7,502 nt of DNA from Phycisphaerales bacterium (lineage in GTDB: Bacteria; Planctomycetota; Phycisphaerae; SM23-33), in contig DNAS01000111.1 in the NCBI GenBank assembly GCA_003485185.1, positions 1,845 through 9,346 on the forward strand, given 5' to 3'. The notes below the pieces were generated by a model. That model searched no databases. It saw nothing but the letters and a program-made list of their open reading frames with translations, and was not told where the DNA came from. Made by a program: the position numbers and the translations under genes. Within the stretch, counting starts at the first letter, position 1, and every line of letters begins with the position of its first letter. Positions 1-4,586 of the stretch are shown piece after piece.

Positions 1-574
1 ATTCCGGCAGGCGGAAGCCGACGATGGTCCCCCGCACGCCGGCGAGTTCGAAGATTTTCTGCCCGGCCGCCGCCTGCGCCAGGCGCGGGTAGGGCCGCCG
101 CTGCGCCGGGACCGACCGCACCGTCACGTGCCGGAACGTCCCGTCGATCCGCACGGCGTAGGCGAGGTTCGCCGAGGGCGCCAGCGTGTCGAGGTATTTT
201 TCGAGAGAGGCCCCGTCGCGGTCCGGGTCGTAGCGCCAGCCGCCGGCTGCGGGGCGGAACGGCACGACGGCGGCGAAGGGCGTCTTTCCGCCGTCGGGCG
301 CGCGGCGGACCTTTCCGTCGGCCGTCGCCTGGTAGACCGCGCCGTCCAGGACGATCATCTCGCCGTCGAGGGCGTTGAACGTGCCCAGGCCCAGGTCGCC
401 GCGCCGCCGCAGCTCGCCGAGCGTCAGTTCGCCGTCGTAGACGCCTTCCATCAGCGCCGGGATCGTGGAGTATTGGTACAGCGCCTCGCCGGCGGGGGCG
501 CACCCGGCCAGCACCGCCGCCCACAGCAGCCACGCCCCCAGCCGCATCGCCTTGCCAATCTGTGTCTTGTTCAC
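1..574 (-). CDS. budA: Alpha-acetolactate decarboxylase, lipoprotein form (3' end beyond window)
   Basis: The product converts 2-acetolactate to acetoin and CO2 in the acetoin/butanediol branch from pyruvate. About 191 residues are visible, running off the left edge. The family signature is clear: YQYSTIPALMEGVYDGELTL (residues 33-52), then GDLGLGTFNALDGEMIVLDG (59-78). Glu72 aligns by eye with the active-site Glu65 of the Brevibacillus brevis enzyme. The visible part ends at GTIVGFRLPE, just before the zinc-binding HxH segment expected in the family, so the metal site cannot be checked. The GTG start at 574 is chosen because GGGAG lies 8 nt upstream. Residues 11-25 form a short hydrophobic signal ending in the lipobox LAGC (Cys25), implying an exported, lipid-anchored enzyme. 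An ATG at residue 10 (547) would keep the same signal. The gene diverges from the small gene at 652. Confidence 0.9.
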   Translation of the reverse strand, partial: MNKTQIGKAMRLGAWLLWAAVLAGCAPAGEALYQYSTIPALMEGVYDGELTLGELRRRGDLGLGTFNALDGEMIVLDGAVYQATADGKVRRAPDGGKTPFAAVVPFRPAAGGWRYDPDRDGASLEKYLDTLAPSANLAYAVRIDGTFRHVTVRSVPAQRRPYPRLAQAAAGQKIFELAGVRGTIVGFRLPE

Positions 575-610
575 GCTCGTGTCTCCCGGATTCGCGCCGC
601 GTCAAAGACG

Positions 611-616
611 TATAAT
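611..616 (+). promoter_or_regulatory. -10 box (TATAAT) for the small gene at 652
   Basis: This is a perfect TATAAT in otherwise GC-rich DNA, 35 nt before the ATG of the small gene. No good -35 hexamer sits 16-18 nt upstream, so activity may depend on an activator or on the -10 box alone. It lies in the 77-nt divergent gap shared with the acetolactate decarboxylase gene. Confidence 0.45.
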
Positions 617-651
617 GAATCAGAGAAGCTGTTTCCGCAAGGAGGTGCGAC

Positions 652-849
652 ATGTTGCACATGTTCTCACTGTCCGACGACGAGTTGGAAGCGCTCGACG
701 AGATCCTCCAGCGGGAGCTGGAGAGCACGCGGATGGAGTCGCGCCGCACGCGACTGACGGACTATCGCGAGCGGGTCCATCACCGCATGGACGTCATCCG
801 CCACCTGCTGGACGTCATCTCGGACGCAAGGCATCACGCGGGCGTCTGA
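652..849 (+). CDS. Small helical protein of unknown function (65 aa)
   Basis: I do not assign a function. The start is well supported: AAGGAGG at 639-645 lies 6 nt before the ATG, and TATAAT lies further upstream. The protein is charged and predicted almost wholly alpha-helical, with no signal peptide or membrane segment. Its layout (LSDDELEALDEILQ, then RMESRRTRLTDYRERV, then VIRHLLDVI) recalls, from memory, a widespread family of 60-70-residue helical proteins with an LS..E...L/LR.E...T....YR/LL..L pattern. This is unverified. Two amphipathic helices suggest a helical hairpin or dimer. It diverges from the acetolactate decarboxylase gene, and the 383-nt gap to fusA argues against cotranscription. 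A CGTCTG/CAGACG inverted repeat (843-848/861-866) overlaps its stop codon but has no T-tract. Confidence 0.75.
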   Translation: MLHMFSLSDDELEALDEILQRELESTRMESRRTRLTDYRERVHHRMDVIRHLLDVISDARHHAGV

Positions 850-941
850 CGCGGGCGAGCCAGACGGTGGCGCGGGAAGCGACGCGAAGAAAAACGCGCG
901 GAAAGGGGGGAAAAATCTGGCCATACTCGCGTGAAATTTGA

Positions 942-947
942 TACAAT
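942..947 (+). promoter_or_regulatory. Possible -10 box (TACAAT) upstream of fusA
   Basis: TACAAT lies within TTGATACAATC, in a locally AT-richer patch about 285 nt before the fusA start. No convincing -35 is seen at 16-18 nt spacing. It directly precedes the stem-loop at 959-1002, which would then be at or near the 5' end of the transcript. Confidence 0.3.
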
Positions 948-958
948 CTTCCTTCTAT

Positions 959-1002
959 GTCCCTCCACCGGGAACGGTTAGGAGACTCCCGGCCGGAGGG
1001 AC
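959..1002 (+). promoter_or_regulatory. Strong stem-loop in the putative fusA leader
   Basis: GTCCCTCC (959-966) pairs perfectly with GGAGGGAC (995-1002), and the inner CCGGGA (968-973) pairs with TCCCGG (987-992). The two stems are separated by a 1/2-nt internal bulge, and the loop is 13 nt (974-986). No T-run follows, so it is not a simple terminator. It could be a 5'-end stabiliser or protein-binding leader structure, or part of a dispersed repeat. Confidence 0.5.
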
Positions 1003-1028
1003 GATTTGTAAAGACGCCGGCATGGAAT

Positions 1029-1056
1029 TCGCGAATTGCGAGTCGCGAATCGCGAG
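1029..1056. repeat. Two tandem 14-nt repeats
   Basis: TCGCGAATTGCGAG (1029-1042) is followed immediately by TCGCGAATCGCGAG (1043-1056), with one mismatch. The units are themselves partly palindromic (TCGCGA). The function is unknown; this is probably dispersed-repeat debris in the fusA upstream region. Confidence 0.6.
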
Positions 1057-1112
1057 CGAAAAGAATCAACCGCCGCGCGGGAATCATCCGATAGACGCTG
1101 GACGGTATTTAA

Positions 1113-1193
1113 ACCACAAAGGACACCAGGGACACAAAGCATTGGGGAAAGCAGTGCTGTTTCTCCCTTGGTGATCTTCGTGTCCTTTGTGGT
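1113..1193. repeat. Long palindromic repeat element ahead of fusA
   Basis: ACCACAAAGGACAC (1113-1126) has a perfect 14-nt inverted match GTGTCCTTTGTGGT (1180-1193). The sequence between them contains a second imperfect hairpin (GGGGAAAGCAG against CTGTTTCTCCC around a 2-nt loop). The whole could fold as one roughly 80-nt hairpin, ending 30 nt before the fusA Shine-Dalgarno. The outer sequence resembles palindromic CCACAAAGGACAC-type repeats that I recall from environmental bacterial genomes (not checked). No coding capacity is evident. Confidence 0.7.
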
Positions 1194-1232
1194 GAAAGTT
1201 TTTCAAAGGGATCGGCAGGCAGCGAGGTTGTC

Positions 1233-3323
1233 ATGAAGACGCGCAGTGCAATACGGAACATCGGAATCTCGGCGCACGTGGACTCGGGCAAGACGACCCT
1301 GAGCGAGCGCATTTTGTACTATGCGGGGCGCATCCACCGCATGCAGGAAGTCAAGGGCGGCGAGGGCGGCGCGACCATGGACTACATGGACCTGGAGCGC
1401 GAGCGGGGGATCACCATCACGTCGGCCGCCACGCAGGTGGCCTGGGACGACTGCGTCATCAACCTCATCGACACGCCCGGGCACGTGGACTTCACCGTGG
1501 AGGTCGAGCGGTCGCTGCGCGTGCTGGACGGCGGCGTGATGGTCCTCTGCGCCGTCGGCGGCGTGCAGAGCCAGTCGGTCACCGTGGACCGTCAGATGAA
1601 GCGGTACCGCGTGCCTCGCATCGCCTTCATCAACAAGATGGACCGCACCGGCGCCGACTGGCGCAAGGTGTGCGCGGACATGGCCGAAAAGCTCGGCCTG
1701 GAGCCCGTGGCGATCCAGGTTCCCGTCGGCGAGGGGCAGGATTTCACCGGCGTGATCGACCTGGTGGACAGGGTGGCGATCTTCTTCGACGGCGACAACG
1801 GCGAGAAGCTCCGCCGCGAGGCGATCCCCGCCGCGCTGGCCGAGCAGGCGGCCGAGGACCGGGCCCACATGCTCGAAGCCCTCAGCATGCACAACGACGA
1901 GCTGATGGAGAAGCTCCTGGAAGACCACCCGGTCAGTGAGGAGCTGATCCGCCGGACGATCCGCGAGGCGACCATCAACCTTTCGATCGTGCCGGTGATG
2001 CTGGGCTCGGCGTACCAGAACAAGGGCGTCCAGCCGCTGCTGGACGGCGTGGTTCACTACCTGCCCAGCCCGCTGGACCGCCAGTACTTTGCGCGGGACC
2101 ACGACAACGAGGGCGCCGAGACGCCGCTGGCCTGCGACCCGGACGCGCCGCTGACGGCCATGGCGTTCAAGATCGTCGACGAATCGTTCGGACAGCTCAC
2201 CTACACGCGCGTCTACCAGGGCACGCTGCGCAAGGGCTCGCAGTGCCGCAACGCCCGCACGGGGCGCACGCACCGCGTGGGGCGGATCGTCCGCATGCAC
2301 GCCAACGACCGACAGGATGTCGACGAGGCCTTCCCCGGCGACATCGTCGCCCTCGTCGGAATCGACTGCGCCAGCGGCGACACCTTCTGCGGCGAGGAAC
2401 TGAACTACTCGCTGGAGAGCATCTTCGTGGCCGACCCGGTCATCAAGCTCTCCGTCACGCCCGACAGCTCGGCCGACCAGGACAGGATGGCCAAGGCGCT
2501 CAACCGCTTCATGCGGGAAGACCCGACGTTCCGCGTGTCCACCGACCCGGAGAGCAACGAGACGGTCATCGAGGGCATGGGCGAGCTGCACCTGGACATC
2601 TACGTGGAGCGGATGCGGCGGGAGTACAAGGCCGTCGTGACCGTCGGCGCGCCGAAGGTGAGCTACCGCGAGGCGCCCGTCGTCGAGGCGGCGTACGACT
2701 ACCGCCACAAGAAGCAGACCGGCGGTTCGGGGCAGTACGCCCACGTCGTCGGGCGGCTGATCCCGCTTCCGGACAACGCCCCCGCGCCGTACGAGTTCGA
2801 GGACAACGTCACCGGCGGGCGCGTGCCGCGCGAGTACATCCCTGCCGTCAACAAGGGCTTCCAGGAGGCCACGAAGAAAGGCCCGCTGGCGGGCTACCCC
2901 ATCGTCGGCGTGAAAATGTGCCTGGACGACGGCTCGTACCACGACGTGGACTCCAGCGAAATGGCGTTCCGCATCGCCGCGATCGAGGCGTTCAAGCAGG
3001 CGTTCCTGAAGTCGCGCCCGGCGCTGCTCGAGCCGATCATGAAGGTCGAGGTCGAGACCCCGCCGCAGTTCCAGGGCGCGGTCGTGGGCGACCTGAACAG
3101 CCGGCGCGGGATGATCCTCGGCACGGAGAACAAGGGCGCGTACACCGCCATCACGGCCGAGGTGCCGCTGGCCAACATGTTCGGCTACGCGACGATTGTC
3201 CGCAGCCTCAGCCAGGGCATGGCCACGTTCACCATGGAGATGTCCCGCTACGGGCGCGTGCCGCAGAAGATCGCCGAGGAAATCATCGCCGAGCGCCGCA
3301 AACCGCAACTCGCGCGCAAGTAG
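1233..3323 (+). CDS. fusA: Elongation factor G, spdEFG1/mitochondrial-like type
   Basis: This GTPase drives tRNA-mRNA translocation on the ribosome. It is full length at 696 aa. The G domain carries G1 AHVDSGKT (14-21), switch I RGIT (58-61), G3 DTPGH (80-84), G4 NKMD (134-137) and G5 GSA (258-260). Domain II lies at about 303-400, domain III at 402-475 (EGMGELHLDI, 447-456) and domain IV at 478-605. The domain IV tip GSYHDVDSSE (567-576) holds His570, equivalent to the translocation-critical His583 of E. coli. Domain V has LNSRRGMI (621-628). Ser18 in G1, the EVKG segment, GIDCASGDTF (377-386) and HKKQTGGSGQY (492-502) resemble mitochondrial EF-G1 and bacterial spdEFG1. The ATG has GAGG 5 nt upstream. 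No rpsL, rpsG or tuf neighbours are present, so this is not the str operon. A paralogue for ribosome recycling would be expected elsewhere. Confidence 0.97.
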   Translation: MKTRSAIRNIGISAHVDSGKTTLSERILYYAGRIHRMQEVKGGEGGATMDYMDLERERGITITSAATQVAWDDCVINLIDTPGHVDFTVEVERSLRVLDGGVMVLCAVGGVQSQSVTVDRQMKRYRVPRIAFINKMDRTGADWRKVCADMAEKLGLEPVAIQVPVGEGQDFTGVIDLVDRVAIFFDGDNGEKLRREAIPAALAEQAAEDRAHMLEALSMHNDELMEKLLEDHPVSEELIRRTIREATINLSIVPVMLGSAYQNKGVQPLLDGVVHYLPSPLDRQYFARDHDNEGAETPLACDPDAPLTAMAFKIVDESFGQLTYTRVYQGTLRKGSQCRNARTGRTHRVGRIVRMHANDRQDVDEAFPGDIVALVGIDCASGDTFCGEELNYSLESIFVADPVIKLSVTPDSSADQDRMAKALNRFMREDPTFRVSTDPESNETVIEGMGELHLDIYVERMRREYKAVVTVGAPKVSYREAPVVEAAYDYRHKKQTGGSGQYAHVVGRLIPLPDNAPAPYEFEDNVTGGRVPREYIPAVNKGFQEATKKGPLAGYPIVGVKMCLDDGSYHDVDSSEMAFRIAAIEAFKQAFLKSRPALLEPIMKVEVETPPQFQGAVVGDLNSRRGMILGTENKGAYTAITAEVPLANMFGYATIVRSLSQGMATFTMEMSRYGRVPQKIAEEIIAERRKPQLARK

Positions 3324-3366
3324 CCGGAAACAGGGACTCGGGACCAGGGACTGGGGACCCGGGGCG

Positions 3367-3442
3367 GGGTGCCACGGCCAAGCGCAGTTTGCTTGTCCGT
3401 GAAGACACACCCTCAAGCACACAGCGCTTGAGGGGGCCACCC
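3367..3442. repeat. Composite two-hairpin element after fusA
   Basis: Hairpin 1 pairs CACGG-CAAGC with GCTTG-CCGTG (3373-3383/3391-3401), with one C/T mismatch and a 7-nt loop. Hairpin 2 pairs CCCTCAAGC with GCTTGAGGG (3410-3418/3426-3434), a perfect 9-bp stem with a 7-nt loop. An outer GGGTG/CACCC pair (3367-3371/3438-3442) can enclose both as a three-way junction. Both hairpins share the CAAGC...GCTTG core. There is no T-run, so it is not a typical terminator. It is probably a dispersed structured repeat. Confidence 0.6.
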
Positions 3443-3523
3443 ACTCTTCCCTCTCCACTCCCTACTCACCACTCTTCACTAAGCACTCTCCACTAACCAC
3501 TCTCCACTAAGCACTCTTGAATG
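3440..3523. repeat. CACTC-rich tract with 14-nt tandem repeats
   Basis: Three clean units follow each other: CACTCTTCACTAAG (3470-3483), CACTCTCCACTAAC (3484-3497) and CACTCTCCACTAAG (3498-3511). A truncated unit, CACTCTTGAATG (3512-3523), follows. Upstream, 3440-3469 is made of degenerate CCACTC/CTACTC pieces of the same composition. The strand is strongly pyrimidine-biased. The units are too short and have no spacers, so it is not a CRISPR array. Confidence 0.75.
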
Positions 3524-3544
3524 GCAGCGCAAAGGCCGCCGGTT

Positions 3545-3568
3545 TTCCGCGGGGGTCGCGGAATTTTT
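3545..3568 (+). terminator. Terminator-like hairpin with T-run
   Basis: TTCCGCG (3545-3551) pairs with CGCGGAA (3557-3563) around a GGGGT loop, followed directly by TTTTT (3564-3568). The form is that of a short intrinsic terminator. It lies about 220 nt after the fusA stop, so it could end a long fusA 3' UTR, but the distance lowers confidence. Confidence 0.4.
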
Positions 3569-3699
3569 CAAATTTTCCATCCTTCGGCCCAGGCAGGCTT
3601 TCGACGCCGTTTGAACCGTCTCCGCGCGGCAAACGGGCAGCGCCTTGCCGAGCGCGACCGGAAAGGGTGGGGGGTGTTGCGCGCCGCCGCGAAGAAGAA

Positions 3700-3824
3700 G
3701 GAACCGGGAACTAAGGAACAGGGAACCCGGAAGAAAGGAACCGGGAACACGGAACTAAGGAACAAGGGAATCCGGAATCGCGGCGCGCGTTTTCTTCCCG
3801 GGTTCCTGGTTCCCCAGTTCCGGG
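3700..3824. repeat. GGAAC/GTTCC inverted repeat, copy A
   Basis: The left arm contains eight GGAAC motifs (starting at 3700, 3707, 3715, 3722, 3737, 3744, 3751 and 3759), phased at 7-8 nt with one degenerate site. The right arm has GTTCC at 3802, 3809 and 3817 with the same phasing. The segment 3704-3736 pairs with 3791-3824 over about 30 nt with few mismatches. The left arm is itself a direct duplication (3700-3730 and 3737-3775). The right arm ends 7 nt before the RBS of the next gene. Confidence 0.75.
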
Positions 3825-3848
3825 ATACGAAAAGGAGACCGCCATGGC
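3798..3848 (+). promoter_or_regulatory. Shared leader with RBS and start codon, copy 1
   Basis: This 51-nt stretch matches 6248-6298 at 48 positions (differences at 3816, 3827 and 3842). It covers the GTTCC right arm, the linker CGGGATACGA, the Shine-Dalgarno AAGGAG (3832-3837, 6 nt before the ATG) and the first five bases of the gene. Identity stops at once inside the coding region. The strong RBS supports the start at 3844. Confidence 0.85.
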
Positions 3849-4326
3849 GGGATACCGGGAAGTGATCGAAGCGTTTCGGGCCTACGATTCCATCCACACG
3901 GTCATGTGCCACCTGAAGATTCCGCCCAGCAAGATGAAGCGGATTCTCCAGAGCCGGCGGTTCCAGTCGGCGATGGAGTGCGAGCGGCTGGGCACGCGGG
4001 TCATCGTGACGCTGCGGGCCAGCGCGCTGGCCGAGGAGGCCGTCTGGGCGCTGGGCCGGCTGATCCAGGGCGGCGGAAAGGCCGTCCAGGGCAAGGCGGC
4101 CGTGGCGATTCTCCGTGCGGCCGCCGAGGATTTCCCCGCTGGCATCGAGGACGTGCACGCCCTCGAGCGGCTGCTGGAAAGCGCGACCGGGCGGCGCAAT
4201 CAGCCCCCGCCCACGCGCCCGGACTGGGCAAACCCTCCGCGCCGGCGCGCGCGAAGTGGGAAAACACGGGGTCAAATCCGGCAGGATCGGGCAGAATCGG
4301 GCAGTTGCGGGCAGGAACAGGGGTGA
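3844..4326 (+). CDS. Uncharacterised protein with HTH-like N-terminus (160 aa)
   Basis: I do not recognise a specific family. Residues 14-37 (YDSIHTVMCHLK then PPSKMKRILQS) look like a helix-turn-helix, as in small DNA-binding or terminase-small-subunit-like proteins. Residues 38-96 are helical and alanine-rich, including LAEEAVWALGRLI (62-74) and KAAVAILRAAAE (84-95), reminiscent of a short ARM/HEAT-like hairpin. From about residue 117 the protein becomes a proline- then arginine/glycine-rich low-complexity tail. Residues 146-159 are encoded by a 10-nt tandem repeat (4280-4319), so the C-terminus was probably extended by repeat DNA. There is no signal peptide or membrane segment. AAGGAG 6 nt upstream fixes the ATG. 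The neighbours give no functional hint. A DNA-binding role is inference only. Confidence 0.7.
   Translation: MAGYREVIEAFRAYDSIHTVMCHLKIPPSKMKRILQSRRFQSAMECERLGTRVIVTLRASALAEEAVWALGRLIQGGGKAVQGKAAVAILRAAAEDFPAGIEDVHALERLLESATGRRNQPPPTRPDWANPPRRRARSGKTRGQIRQDRAESGSCGQEQG
4280..4319. repeat. Four 10-nt tandem repeats inside the 3' end of the gene
   Basis: The units are GGCAGGATCG, GGCAGAATCG, GGCAGTTGCG and GGCAGGAACA, in perfect 10-nt register. Because 10 is not a multiple of 3, each copy is read in a different frame and the peptide does not repeat. The array ends just before the stop codon at 4324-4326. Confidence 0.8.
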
Positions 4327-4399
4327 TTAACCCATGAAATCGCAAACATTTATCGCGTTTTCCGAACCATTTTCACCCGCCCAGGGCCCGATTAAGTAT

Positions 4400-4490
4400 C
4401 CGGGAACCTGGAACAGGGAACCCGGGAAGCGCCACAGGAGCGATGGCCGGGTTCCTGGTTCCTCCGTTCCGGGTTCCCTCTTCCCGGCGG
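4400..4490. repeat. GGAAC/GTTCC inverted repeat, copy B
   Basis: GGAAC occurs at 4403, 4410 and 4417, and GTTCC at 4451, 4458, 4466 and 4473, phased at 7-8 nt as in copies A and C. The left arm CCGGGAACCTGGAACAGGG can pair with the right arm as a long imperfect hairpin with about 20 nt between arms. Unlike copies A and C it does not abut an RBS. It lies upstream of the candidate rpsA promoter. Confidence 0.75.
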
Positions 4491-4501
4491 CGAATGTTCT
4501 C

Positions 4502-4529
4502 TTGCCCGTTGGTCGAGGGAAGGTACACT
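4502..4529 (+). promoter_or_regulatory. Candidate sigma-70 promoter of rpsA
   Basis: TTGCCC (4502-4507) and TACACT (4524-4529) are spaced by 16 nt, each matching the consensus hexamer at 4 of 6 positions. Transcription would begin near 4536, leaving a leader of about 50 nt. That leader could fold ATTCC-GCG (4535-4542) against CGC-GGGAAT (4554-4562), or alternatively CCGCG against CGCGG (4538-4542/4549-4553). Confidence 0.35.
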
Positions 4530-4586
4530 ACTTCATTCCGCGTCGAATCGCGGCGCGGGAATCGGCAATCACAGCGAGGAATGGCG

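Larger units (their letters stand above)
850..1232. other. Intergenic region upstream of fusA, no gene seen
   Basis: I see no convincing coding region on either strand. The stretch holds a possible -10 box (942-947), a strong stem-loop (959-1002), a 14-nt direct repeat pair (1029-1056) and a long palindromic element (1113-1193), each listed separately. The Shine-Dalgarno of fusA (GAGG, 1224-1227) closes it. If transcription starts near 950, all of these structures lie in a leader of almost 280 nt. Confidence 0.6.
3324..3843. other. Repeat-rich intergenic region between fusA and the HTH-like gene
   Basis: No credible gene is seen on either strand. In order it holds a GGGACT/GGGACC-rich run just after the fusA stop (about 3330-3364), a two-hairpin element (3367-3442) and a CACTC-rich tract with 14-nt tandem units (3440-3523). 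A terminator-like hairpin (3545-3568), an isolated perfect inverted repeat CCGTTTG/CAAACGG (3607-3613/3630-3636) and a GGAAC/GTTCC inverted repeat (3700-3824) that runs into the next gene's RBS follow. No clear sigma-70 promoter for the next gene is visible. Confidence 0.6.

Noticed and set aside
3367..3442. tRNA-like gene (76 nt, cloverleaf-like)
   Set aside because: There is no anticodon arm of the right size, no TTCGANNC T-loop and no acceptor stem of 7 bp. Only two long hairpins are present.
1203..3458. Very long open frame on the minus strand opposite fusA
   Set aside because: It is a GC-rich shadow with arginine/valine/histidine/leucine-rich low-diversity protein, while the plus strand is unmistakable EF-G over its full length.
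3440..3523. CRISPR array
   Set aside because: The repeat units are 14 nt, contiguous and without unique spacers. There are no cas genes nearby.
3521..3865. Open frame beginning MAAQRPP in the intergenic region
   Set aside because: It has no Shine-Dalgarno, crosses the GGAAC repeat and overlaps the start of the better-supported gene at 3844.
4443..4586. N-terminal extension of S1 from an ATG at 4443
   Set aside because: The extension translates the GTTCC repeat and the likely promoter. The S1-like sequence begins at MSSEFQKKKD, with GAGGA 6 nt ahead of it.
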